The position numbers and the translations under genes are program-made. A stretch of 64,000 nt of DNA from Planctomycetota bacterium. GTDB lineage: Bacteria > Planctomycetota > Brocadiia > SM23-32 > JAKLEA01. Shown one piece after another: positions 9,345 through 17,610 of this stretch (its first letter is position 1; every line of letters begins with the position of its first letter). The stretch lies in NCBI GenBank assembly GCA_022711755.1, contig JAKLEA010000002.1, positions 248,001-312,000 on the forward strand, given 5' to 3'. The notes beneath the pieces were generated by a model. It searched no databases and had not been told where the DNA came from. It saw only the letters and a program-made list of their open reading frames with translations.

Positions 9345-12300
9345 ATGGTCATCATTGCCTGGGTTGTTACAGTCGCCATTGCCTTTTTCACATTTCCGGC
9401 ATGCGCGGGGGAAGGGATTCCTTTACCTGAACACCCCCGTCCGGACTTCATGCGGGAGAGCTGGGTCAATCTGAACGGCGCATGGGCCTTCGATTTCGAT
9501 CCTTCGGGCATCGGGGAGGCGGAGCAATGGTTCGCGCCCGGCAAGCGGGAGTTAAAACGAAGCATCGTGGTTCCGTTTCCGTGGGAGGCGAAACTCAGCG
9601 GAATCGCCGACACGCAATACAAAGGCGTCGCATGGTATTCCAGGACAGTTGACATTCCGGCGGAATGGAAGGGGCGGCGGGTCTGGTTGTGTTTCGGGGC
9701 GGTTGACTGGAGCGCGAAGGCATGGGTCAACGGGAAACAGGTCGGCGAGCACGTCGGCGGATACACCCCTTTTGCATTCGATATCACCGACGCCGCCGCG
9801 CCGGGACAGAAGGCCGCAGTTGTGCTTCGCGTTGAAGACACGTCCGCGCCGGAACAGCCTGGCGGCAAGCAGATCGGGTGGTACACGCGCACAAGCGGCG
9901 TTTGGCAGACGATCCACCTTGAAGCGCGGGGTGATGCCTTCCTGAAAACGCTTCGTGTCATTCCCAAACTGTCCGATGGCAATCGAAAGGCAACGCTTAC
10001 CGTTGAGGCGGTCGTCGGCGGGGACGCGAAGGGCGCGTCGGTTCAGGTCAGAATTGGGGAACGCGAGGCGAACCTGGGACAGACGGAAGAGACTGGCACA
10101 TATAGGGGAACATTGGAAATCGAAAATCCCCGCCTCTGGTCGCCTGATGATCCGTTCCTGCATGACGCCGTCTACTCGGTGATGAGGGACGGGAAACCAG
10201 TTGACGTCGTGAAGGGCTACGTCGGTATTCGGGAAATCTCGGTCGCGAAGGCTCCCGGGCGAGATTACAAATACATCTGCCTGAACGGAAAGCCGGTCTA
10301 CCTGAAAGGCGCGCTGCACCAGTCCTTCCATCCGGACGGGATTTACCAATACCCGGACGACAAGACACTGCGCTGGGACTATGAGTATGCGAAGCGGATC
10401 GGGTTGAATTTCTTCCGCATACACATCAAGACCGAGATTCCGAGAGCGCTTTACTGGGCCGATAAGCTGGGCATTCTCATCATGGAGGACCAGCCGAATT
10501 TCGGGCGCTACAACGAGGCGGCGCAAAAGAACTGGGAGAGCGTCATGCGCGGGACGGTCGAGCGCGACTTCAATCATCCCAGCATCTTTGCGTGGTGCAA
10601 CTTCAACGAGACCTGGGGCATCGGGGACGGCGGCTACAAGCGGGATCATCAGTTATGGGTCCAGGAGATGTACCGCCTTACCAAAAGCCTTGATCCCACG
10701 CGGCTTGTAGAAGACAACAGCCCATGCCTCTACGATCATGTGGAAACCGACATAAACAGTTGGCATTTCTACATTAACAACTACATCATGGCGCGCGGAC
10801 ATATCGAGAATGTGGTTAAGAAGACGTTCCCGGGATCCGATTTTAACTACGCATCCGGCTGGAAGCAGGCCGACGCGCCGCTGATCAACAGCGAATACGG
10901 CGGCATCAGCGCCGGTTCCGGCGACCAGGACATTTCATGGTGCTTCAAATATCTGACCAACGAGTTGCGCAAGCATGACAAAATCTGCGGTTACATCTAC
11001 ACGGAGCAGAGCGACATCGAGTGGGAACACAACGGCTTCCTGAACTACGATCGCACAGAGAAGGAATACGGGTATGAATTCTGGTTCCCCGGCTTCGGGC
11101 TTGCCGACATCAATAATCTCGATTTCATAGTCCTGGACACCGAGCCATGCCCGTCCGTCAAGCCCGGCGCAAAGCTTTCGATACCAGTTCTGTTGAGCCA
11201 CTGGTCGGGCATTGAGTTGAAGGAAGCGACGTTGAACTGGCGCGCGGACTTCATTGACCGCTTCGGCGTCAGACACGACAAGTTTACGGAAGGCTCAAGG
11301 CTTGTCGCATGGGAGCAGTTCCGCGTTGTCAAATCCGGGAAGATCGAGATTGAAGTCCCGAAGGACGCGCCCGCCGTCGGGGCCGTATGCGTGTGGCTGA
11401 GCGACGGAGACGGGAAGAAACTCGCGGCCAACTACATCAATTTCCACGTCAAGTCCGACGCCCCGCGAGTCGAGGCGATTGGGGCAAGGCGGATAGCTCT
11501 GCGGTTCAGGCCGAACGAATTCGCCGAATGGAAGTGGTCCGGCAACGCAGCCCCGCCGCTGGGGGAGAGATCGTCGGCAAAGGTTTTTGCCAGCGGCAAG
11601 GGATACGCCGAGTATCGGTTGCGGATTCCGGTGAATGTCCCCGTGAAATCGCTCTCCGGGCTGACGCTGCTTTTCGAGGCATCGGCAAAGGCGCTTGACG
11701 AAAAGCTTTCCTGGCCCGCCGTGAAGAAGCCGGTTGACTATCCGCAGACCGACAAGGAGATCAAATGGCCGACCGATCTCGTAGTTTTGATCAACGGTAA
11801 AAAAGTCCATCAGGCTACGTTGCCGGATGATCCGTCCGACGCCCATGGAGTTCTTTCCCACGCGTACCACTTCCAGCCGGGCTCATACGGATATCTCACG
11901 CGGGTCGAGTTGAAGGCCGGGGAGAATCGCGAGATCATGGACGAACTTGCCCGGTCGCGAACGCTGACCATCCGCATGGAGGTTCCTGAAAACGCGAAGA
12001 ATCCCGGCGGTCTTGCGCTTTACGGCGAAGCCCTCGGATGCTACCCGACCGATCCGACCGTCATCCTGGACTACGACGCGGACCACGCCCTGCCCGGCGA
12101 CTATCGGACCGACGAGGCCATCGCAATTGACTGCATGGCGACGACGCGGGAGACGCTGATTCCGACGGCGGAGCAACAGCCACCGGCGTGGCGGTTCACA
12201 ATGGAACGTCCGGTGGACGGTTGGACGTCGCAGGAATTCAACGATCGGGAATGGAAGGTGGGACGCGGCGGGTTCGGGACTGAAGGAACACCCAACGCCA

Positions 12301-12605
12301 TACTCAATACGACGTGGTCTGGGCCGGACATCTGGCTGCGGATGCGCTTCGACGCGCCGCGCCCGGCAGACCTGATCGGAGGCGTCATCCGCATCTATCA
12401 CGACGAGGACGCCGAGGTCCACCTGAACGGGCGCAAGATCGCGGAGCGCAGGGAATACGTGACGGATTACGTCGAGATCACGCTCAGCGTAAAGGACATT
12501 GACTGCATCAAGGAGAAGGACAACGTCATAGCCGTCCATTGCCGGCAGACGACCGGCGGACAGAATATAGACGTGGGTTTTTCGGTCTTCAGGAAGAAAC
12601 GATAG
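9345..12605 (+). CDS. Secreted glycoside hydrolase family 2 enzyme
   Basis: Start at 9345, with AGGAG at 9332-9336. An ATG at 9267 would hide the signal peptide (IIAWVVTVAIAFFTFPACAG). The 1086-residue protein shows the GH2 order: an N-terminal jelly roll (ESWVNLNGAWAFDFDP, then WYSRTVDIPAEWKGRRVWL), an Ig-like domain, a TIM barrel, and a long C-terminal beta-rich extension ending in another beta-sandwich-like module. The acid/base Glu is E422 in WCNFNETWG; the probable nucleophile is E517 in INSEYGG. GH2 members hydrolyse beta-galactosides, beta-mannosides or beta-glucuronides with retention; the substrate cannot be named here. It lies 100 bases behind the 1635-residue protein and may be cotranscribed with it. 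Confidence 0.9.
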   Translation: MVIIAWVVTVAIAFFTFPACAGEGIPLPEHPRPDFMRESWVNLNGAWAFDFDPSGIGEAEQWFAPGKRELKRSIVVPFPWEAKLSGIADTQYKGVAWYSRTVDIPAEWKGRRVWLCFGAVDWSAKAWVNGKQVGEHVGGYTPFAFDITDAAAPGQKAAVVLRVEDTSAPEQPGGKQIGWYTRTSGVWQTIHLEARGDAFLKTLRVIPKLSDGNRKATLTVEAVVGGDAKGASVQVRIGEREANLGQTEETGTYRGTLEIENPRLWSPDDPFLHDAVYSVMRDGKPVDVVKGYVGIREISVAKAPGRDYKYICLNGKPVYLKGALHQSFHPDGIYQYPDDKTLRWDYEYAKRIGLNFFRIHIKTEIPRALYWADKLGILIMEDQPNFGRYNEAAQKNWESVMRGTVERDFNHPSIFAWCNFNETWGIGDGGYKRDHQLWVQEMYRLTKSLDPTRLVEDNSPCLYDHVETDINSWHFYINNYIMARGHIENVVKKTFPGSDFNYASGWKQADAPLINSEYGGISAGSGDQDISWCFKYLTNELRKHDKICGYIYTEQSDIEWEHNGFLNYDRTEKEYGYEFWFPGFGLADINNLDFIVLDTEPCPSVKPGAKLSIPVLLSHWSGIELKEATLNWRADFIDRFGVRHDKFTEGSRLVAWEQFRVVKSGKIEIEVPKDAPAVGAVCVWLSDGDGKKLAANYINFHVKSDAPRVEAIGARRIALRFRPNEFAEWKWSGNAAPPLGERSSAKVFASGKGYAEYRLRIPVNVPVKSLSGLTLLFEASAKALDEKLSWPAVKKPVDYPQTDKEIKWPTDLVVLINGKKVHQATLPDDPSDAHGVLSHAYHFQPGSYGYLTRVELKAGENREIMDELARSRTLTIRMEVPENAKNPGGLALYGEALGCYPTDPTVILDYDADHALPGDYRTDEAIAIDCMATTRETLIPTAEQQPPAWRFTMERPVDGWTSQEFNDREWKVGRGGFGTEGTPNAILNTTWSGPDIWLRMRFDAPRPADLIGGVIRIYHDEDAEVHLNGRKIAERREYVTDYVEITLSVKDIDCIKEKDNVIAVHCRQTTGGQNIDVGFSVFRKKR

Positions 12606-12732
12606 CCGACGGCTGCGGCGGTCGCGCAGGGCGGTTGTTTGAGACTGAATTCCGCGGATAACCTGCGCCATGAACACTAAAAGGGGCACGATGCAAAGCG
12701 CCCCATGCGTCAGGAACTCAGGAGATTTCATG

Positions 12733-15228
12733 ATGAGGAAAATGGCATTACTACTCTGCATTTTTGCGCTACTGCTCAATTCAGCCTGCACGCAATCCGC
12801 ATCGAACGTTCAGCAGGGGACTGCTGCGGCAGCGGTAGAGGCGGTCAAAACCGAACCGGCCAAGCCGAAACAGGCGAGCGTTTTCATGGTCGGCACCGCG
12901 TCGGCAAAGATAACGCCGCCCAAGCCGGTTCCGCTTTCAGGATACGGCGACCGTTTCGGAAAGCTGTCCAAGGGCGTGCATGATGACGTCTACGCAAGGG
13001 CCGTCGCAATCCGCTCGGACGATACGACGCTGATCATGACCAGCGTTGACATGTGCGTGATGAATCGCGATCTGGCAGAAGCCGCGCGGAAGAAGGCGAA
13101 GGAGATGGGTTGCGCGGTTCCCGACGAGAATATCCTGATCGCCACGACGCACAACCATACGAGCGTCGGCGCGCACATGAAGACCCCGCTGGCCGTACCG
13201 GCGATGGGCTTCTTCGACCAGAAGGTTTTCGACCACCTTGCGGCTCAGATCGGAACGGCCATCGCAGAGGCGACGAAGGACATGAAGCCGGCGTCCTTCG
13301 GGCTTGGCAAAACGGCGCTGGAGAATTGGAACCGCAACCGCCGCAGGACTGGCGGGGGATTGACGGACAAGACGCTGGGCGTCCTGCGCTTCGACGGCGA
13401 GGACGGCAACCCCATTGCCATCATCGTCCTATGGACCGCGCACCCGACGCTCCTCGACGGCGAGGACATGTTCATCAGCAGGGATTATCCCGGCGCGATG
13501 GTTGACGCCGTGAGCGAGCATTACGCAAGCAAGCCGAACGTGCTGCACTTCAACGGCGCCCAGGGCGACGCATCCCCGACGCCGCGCGAGGGCAAGTTCA
13601 AGGACCGCTACGAAGAAGCCGTCGCTTACGGGCAGGCCATTGCCGTGAAGGTCTGCGAACTCAGCGATTCCGTCAAGGCTGACCGCAAACCCATCCTCAA
13701 GGTCAATTACAAGATACAGCAGCTTCCCCCCACCATGTTGACGGGCATGACGCCGACGGAAGCCCCGTTCCAGCGTATTGAGTTCGATCGGGACTGGCTG
13801 CTGACCGCGCCGGGCGAATGCATCTGCGCCGTCTGGATGGGCATCCGGGCAAGAGCTTTTGAACTCGGAGCGGAGAACGCCTTCTATGTCGGACTCGCCA
13901 ACGAGCACCTCGGCTACTTCGTGAATCCGGAGCAATACGCGCTGGGCGGCTATGAGGCAAACATGTGCTTCTGCGGCCCGACGGTTGAGAAGGCGTTGAT
14001 GCTGGGGGCGCTGGGCGATCTTCTGCCGGACGATCCAGAAGCTGAGAAGAAACTTCTTGACGGCAGCGGCATAGACAGGCAAGGGCCGGTTGCGGTCGTC
14101 AATCTGGCAGGAAGCCCGTATCAGATCGGCTTCCAGCACGGACGCCTGCTCAAGGCGGAGATTCACGACTTCTGGAAGATTCTTTGCGAGAACCTGATCG
14201 CCGAAACGAAGCCGGAACTCCAGAAATTCATGTGGAAGCAGCCGGCGCTCATCCCGATCGTCAACATGATCGGCGGCGTTGACAAGCTGGCGATGCCGAT
14301 GTTCTGCATGGCGTCCAAACCCATGAACGGGAAGGTTCCGGCGGATCTGCTGGAGGAAATGCGCGGGTTGTCTGAAGGCGCGGACATGGCCTACGACGCC
14401 GTCTTCTTCATGAACGCTTACCTCGAACTGTCCAACCAGAAGGACCTCGAAGCAGTTGTCAAGAATATCGCGCTCTGCACGAACATCGTCACGATCCCCG
14501 GCGACGCTTCGCAGCCGGTCCTGCACATGCGCAACGTGGACTGGGCATGGCCTCATCTCTTCGCCCCGCGGATGGTCGTTCTGCGCGTGAAGCCGGCGGG
14601 TGGCCATGCCTTCCTGTCGCTGACGTGGCCTGGTCAGGTCGGCGTTCTGACGGGGCTGAACGACGCCGGAATCTCGCTGGCCTCGGAGACGGTGAACTCG
14701 AACAGCGACACGTCGCTTGACGGTTGCCCGATGATGCTGACCTCGCGTCTGGCGCTTGAGAAAGACGGCTCGATTGACGACATGGCGAAGCGTCTGAGCG
14801 ATGGTTCCGGCACGGCCGGGTATCACATCATCATGGCCGACGGCAAGGGGCGCGTCGCCGTAAGCGTTGACAGGTCGGCCACGAAGGTTGCCCAGCGTCG
14901 CCGCGAAGGCTCCGGCAACCTGCTTGGCGTGATTCTTGAAAAGAACATGCCGGAGCCCTACGCCAATCCTGGATCGAAGAAATTGGGCATAACCACGATT
15001 GACGAGGGCGAGAGGTCGAAATACAGCCACATTGATTCGAAGTTATCCTCCGGGGCGCTGGAGAAGGCTTCGGTCGAGGATTGGCAGAAATTCATGCTCG
15101 ACAAGGAGCATGGTCTGGTGAAAGGCTCGACAATCCACGCAACAGTCATGATCCCGGCGCAGAAAACCGTCCGGCTGCATCGCTGCGGGGTGGACGGGGA
15201 GAACTACCTGGAATACAAGCTCGAATAA
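12733..15228 (+). CDS. Lipoprotein fusion: neutral-ceramidase-like domain plus C45 acyltransferase/hydrolase domain
   Basis: AGGAG at 12720-12724 serves the ATG at 12733 (or the adjacent ATG at 12730). The 831-residue product starts with a lipoprotein signal (LLLCIFALLLNSAC). Residues about 45-410 match the neutral/alkaline ceramidase N-terminal fold: SAKITPPKPVPLSGYGDR, the zinc-site THNHTS, and QGDASP with S281 at the family's catalytic serine. Residues about 453-831 match the C45 self-processing family (6-aminopenicillanate acyltransferase, NAAA/acid-ceramidase relatives): SPYQIGFQHGRLL, then C582 in ALCTNIV as expected N-terminal nucleophile after self-cleavage, and RNVDWAW. Both halves belong to amide-bond hydrolase families, suggesting an exported enzyme acting on N-acyl lipids or similar amides. 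Substrate is inference. Confidence 0.8.
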   Translation: MRKMALLLCIFALLLNSACTQSASNVQQGTAAAAVEAVKTEPAKPKQASVFMVGTASAKITPPKPVPLSGYGDRFGKLSKGVHDDVYARAVAIRSDDTTLIMTSVDMCVMNRDLAEAARKKAKEMGCAVPDENILIATTHNHTSVGAHMKTPLAVPAMGFFDQKVFDHLAAQIGTAIAEATKDMKPASFGLGKTALENWNRNRRRTGGGLTDKTLGVLRFDGEDGNPIAIIVLWTAHPTLLDGEDMFISRDYPGAMVDAVSEHYASKPNVLHFNGAQGDASPTPREGKFKDRYEEAVAYGQAIAVKVCELSDSVKADRKPILKVNYKIQQLPPTMLTGMTPTEAPFQRIEFDRDWLLTAPGECICAVWMGIRARAFELGAENAFYVGLANEHLGYFVNPEQYALGGYEANMCFCGPTVEKALMLGALGDLLPDDPEAEKKLLDGSGIDRQGPVAVVNLAGSPYQIGFQHGRLLKAEIHDFWKILCENLIAETKPELQKFMWKQPALIPIVNMIGGVDKLAMPMFCMASKPMNGKVPADLLEEMRGLSEGADMAYDAVFFMNAYLELSNQKDLEAVVKNIALCTNIVTIPGDASQPVLHMRNVDWAWPHLFAPRMVVLRVKPAGGHAFLSLTWPGQVGVLTGLNDAGISLASETVNSNSDTSLDGCPMMLTSRLALEKDGSIDDMAKRLSDGSGTAGYHIIMADGKGRVAVSVDRSATKVAQRRREGSGNLLGVILEKNMPEPYANPGSKKLGITTIDEGERSKYSHIDSKLSSGALEKASVEDWQKFMLDKEHGLVKGSTIHATVMIPAQKTVRLHRCGVDGENYLEYKLE

Positions 15229-15247
15229 CCAGCCCCTGCGATTGATC

Positions 15248-15504
15248 AAACCACAAAGACTCAAAGACACAAAGAACGGATGGGAGAAGTATGGGATTTA
15301 GTAACAATCGGTTCGACATTCCCTGACCTCTCCCGGTAGCTCCATCAAAGAATCCGATATAATCACCGTGTGGATAACCACAGGCAGGATTCGGTCCTCA
15401 ATCGCTATTTTCCGAGCCTATGATTGGCTCCAGAAAGTGATTCCATCTCGGCGGTTTTGACTCTTCTTCAAGCTGTTCTTTGTGTCTTCGAGTCTTCGTG
15501 GTTT
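15248..15504. repeat. Inverted-repeat element (MITE-like) of about 257 bp
   Basis: A 30-base arm at 15248-15277 (beginning aaaccacaaagactcaaag) is the reverse complement of 15475-15504 with only two mismatches. The 197-base interior has no ORF or transposase remnant. The element fills most of the 345-base gap between the ceramidase fusion and smpB. Tracts of the form accacaaagac(a)caaag recur between genes in many unrelated bacterial genomes, so this may be a non-autonomous repeat rather than a terminator. No flanking target-site duplication is evident. Confidence 0.6.
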
Positions 15505-15573
15505 ATGGGTTCGTCATTATGGATATTCCCATTGACAGCTTAAATGCTGCCGGAGCGGGCTATCGGATTGGAG

Positions 15574-16032
15574 TCATCTCCTTCGCCCCCGTTCGCGCGC
15601 GGCGTCGCGTTCCTGTTCGCGCTGCTTGATAGCCTCCCGCTTGTCGTACATCTTCTTGCCGCGCACAAGACCAAGTTCAACCTTGGCGTAGCCGCGCTTG
15701 AAATAAATGCTCAACGGCACGATCGAGAATCCGCGCTGGGCGACTTCGTCGGTCAGCTTGCGCAGTTCCTTCCTGTGAAGCAGGAGCTTGCGCTTACGGT
15801 CGGGGTCATGCGTCGCGTAGCCTGACGATTTGTATTCCGCGATACGCATCCCCAGGATGTACATCTCCCCGTTCTCCGGTCTGGCGAACGCCTCCGCGAT
15901 GCTAACGTTTCCCTCTCGCAGGGATTTCACCTCGGTTCCGGTCAGGGATATCCCCGCTTCCACCTTGTCCAGAACGTGGTAGCGGTGATACGCCTTTCGG
16001 TTTTTCGCTACGATTTTTACGCTTTCAGCCAT
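15574..16032 (-). CDS. smpB: SsrA-binding protein SmpB
   Basis: SmpB binds tmRNA and brings it to stalled ribosomes during trans-translation. The 152-residue protein shows the family core: VKIVAKNRKAYHRYHVLDKVEAGISL at the start, TGTEVKSLREG, an ILGMRIAEYKSSGYATHDPDRKRKLLLH stretch (HDP-RKRKLLLH signature), and a basic C-terminal tail (REAIKQREQERDAARERGRRR) that in this family enters the ribosomal decoding path. I chose the ATG at 16032; an ATG at 16041 adds three residues. It overlaps the end of tadA by 8 bases, so the two are translationally coupled. No tmRNA gene was found in the window. Confidence 0.95.
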   Translation of the reverse strand: MAESVKIVAKNRKAYHRYHVLDKVEAGISLTGTEVKSLREGNVSIAEAFARPENGEMYILGMRIAEYKSSGYATHDPDRKRKLLLHRKELRKLTDEVAQRGFSIVPLSIYFKRGYAKVELGLVRGKKMYDKREAIKQREQERDAARERGRRR

Positions 16033-16528
16033 TATCCGCATCCGCCGCAGGGCGTCTCATAAGAAAGAAAGTTCTGAGAACGCCCAGGCATTCATCAGCC
16101 AGAATGCCCGGCGTCACTTCCAGCCTGTGGTTAAGCCTTTGCTCCCTGGCGATGTCGAAGATGGAGCCGCAACCGCCGCTTTTTGGATCGGGGACGCCGA
16201 AGACGACTCGCGCGGCGCGGGCCTGGGAGAGCGCCCCGGCGCACATGCAGCACGGCTCAAGCGTCGCGTAGCACACGCAGCCGACCAGCCGCCATGATCC
16301 GACCGCCCGGCCTGCCGCCCTCAAGGCCAGTATTTCCGCGTGCGCCGTCGGATCGGAGAGCTGTTCGCGCCGGTTGTGTTCGCGGGCGATTATCTCCCCG
16401 TCCCTGACGATGACGCAGCCAACCGGGACTTCGCCCTCGCTTGCCGCTATTTCGGCTTCGCGCAATGCCTCGCGCATGAAGGCCTCGTCGCTGCCGCAGG
16501 GGGGGGATGCGCCGTCCATCGGCTCCAT
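16025..16528 (-). CDS. tadA: tRNA-adenosine(34) deaminase TadA
   Basis: TadA deaminates A34 of tRNA-Arg(ACG) to inosine so that one tRNA reads CGU, CGC and CGA. The 167-residue protein has the zinc/catalytic motif HAE (THE PTAHAEILAL segment) and the PCCMC motif (LEPCCMCAGAL) of the CDA deaminase fold, plus the GCGSIFDI loop typical of TadA. The ATG at 16528 begins two bases after an eight-T run that follows the tRNA-Arg CCA end, so there is almost no leader and no Shine-Dalgarno; an ATG at 16519 is a possible alternative. It overlaps smpB by 8 bases. The gene directly upstream is its own substrate tRNA. Confidence 0.95.
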   Translation of the reverse strand: MEPMDGASPPCGSDEAFMREALREAEIAASEGEVPVGCVIVRDGEIIAREHNRREQLSDPTAHAEILALRAAGRAVGSWRLVGCVCYATLEPCCMCAGALSQARAARVVFGVPDPKSGGCGSIFDIAREQRLNHRLEVTPGILADECLGVLRTFFLMRRPAADADNG

Positions 16529-16538
16529 TCAAAAAAAA

Positions 16539-16615
16539 TGGCGCGCCCAGGAGGATTCGAACCTCCAACCTACGGTTCCGTAGACCGTCGCTCTATCCAG
16601 TTGAGCTATGGGCGC
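16539..16615 (-). tRNA. tRNA-Arg (anticodon ACG)
   Basis: The minus strand folds into a complete 77-base cloverleaf. The acceptor stem is GCGCCCA/TGGGCGC, the D stem GCTC/GAGC, the anticodon stem ACGGT/ACCGT with loop CTACGGA, and the T arm GGAGG-TTCGAAT-CCTCC. Positions 34-36 are ACG, so it is the arginine tRNA whose A34 is the substrate of TadA. The discriminator is G and the CCA end is encoded in the DNA (16541-16539). A T-run begins immediately after the CCA, and tadA starts 11 bases downstream on the same strand. Confidence 0.97.
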
Positions 16616-16650
16616 GCTAGACGTCGTTTTTGTCAGGTTGTCGGGACACA

Positions 16651-16680
16651 CTTATAGTCGGCCGGGCGGCGGCGTGTCAA
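16651..16680 (-). promoter_or_regulatory. Strong promoter for tRNA-Arg / tadA / smpB
   Basis: Read on the minus strand, TTGACA (16680-16675) and TATAAG (16656-16651) are spaced by 18 bases. Transcription would start about 29 bases before the tRNA 5' end. This is the best promoter match I found in the window. Confidence 0.65.
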
Positions 16681-16776
16681 ACGTTTTTGCGGCGAATGAA
16701 TCCGGGTATGATGGATATGCGGCGGGCTGCGCGAGCCAATCGGCTGGCTGGTCCTTGCCATTGGTCAGGTAAAGAC

Positions 16777-17472
16777 ATGAAATGTCCGAACTGCGACGTT
16801 GAGTTCCCCGGGACACCGGGCGACGTCTGTCCCCGCTGCGGCTGGCGGGACGCCACGCGGGAACCGGTTTCGCCCGGGCTGCCCATGGACCAGATCAGCG
16901 AGTTGGGCTTCCTTTCCGCCTTCGTGCAGACGACTTTCTGCTGTCTGACTTCGCCGTCAAACTCGTTTGCGAAGATTAGGTCCGGCGTCTCGTCCAGTCT
17001 GGCGGCGTTTTATTACATCGTCATGGAGACGGGCGCGATACTGGTTTCGACCTTCATCATAATGTTTTTCTTCATTCTGTCACAGAACGCTCAGACTGCG
17101 GATGATGCTTCCTCCTCAATCCTCGTCTCCGGTCTTGTCGTCCCGGCAGCGGCGTTTTTCCAGATTCTTCTTACGGCGTGCCTCGGTCCGGCGATTCTGC
17201 ACATGGCTGGAACGGTCAGCCGTTCGACCCCCGGCGGATTCAATGTCACTGCGCGCGTCTTCTGGTACGCAGTTGGTTGCACTGCTCCGATACAGGCAAT
17301 CCCCTTCATAGGCTGGGCGGCGGCGCCTTTCTTTGCAATGGCAATCTACGTCATCGGCGCCGGCGCGGCGCACAAGGTGAGCAAGGTAAGGGCCGCCTTC
17401 CCGCTCCTGGTTCTGATACTCGGATTCTTGCTCTTTGTCGGCATAACCTCGTTTGTCGCTGTATTCTTATAG
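16777..17472 (+). CDS. YIP1-like membrane protein with N-terminal zinc ribbon
   Basis: From the ATG at 16777 the 231-residue protein begins with a four-Cys zinc ribbon (MKCPNCDVEF, CPRCGWRD). A soluble linker follows, then four or five hydrophobic segments: about residues 75-97, 115-145, 155-190 and 207-231. A zinc ribbon joined to a Yip1-type membrane domain is a recurring layout in bacteria; the role is unknown, perhaps in membrane organisation. A longer open frame reaches back to 16630, but the added residues have no family character and would overlap the tRNA promoter. The ribosome site is weak (CAGGTAAAG). Confidence 0.65.
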   Translation: MKCPNCDVEFPGTPGDVCPRCGWRDATREPVSPGLPMDQISELGFLSAFVQTTFCCLTSPSNSFAKIRSGVSSSLAAFYYIVMETGAILVSTFIIMFFFILSQNAQTADDASSSILVSGLVVPAAAFFQILLTACLGPAILHMAGTVSRSTPGGFNVTARVFWYAVGCTAPIQAIPFIGWAAAPFFAMAIYVIGAGAAHKVSKVRAAFPLLVLILGFLLFVGITSFVAVFL

Positions 17473-17610
17473 CGGCATCTCCTTGTTGAGGTGGCGGGTT
17501 GGAGGAATCCCGCTGCCTCGCGCGTCCGTTTCGGGATAGAATAGAGTCAGGAATGATGATCCGGCGTTACGGACATTACGACAACGAGAAAATTGTCACG
17601 GAGGCAGACC

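Noticed and set aside
13429..15030. 533-codon minus-strand frame
   Set aside because: Antisense to the ceramidase/C45 fusion, whose motifs are intact on the plus strand.
16529..16538. T-run after the tRNA as Rho-independent terminator
   Set aside because: There is no separate hairpin beyond the tRNA itself, and tadA begins two bases later; partial termination cannot be excluded.
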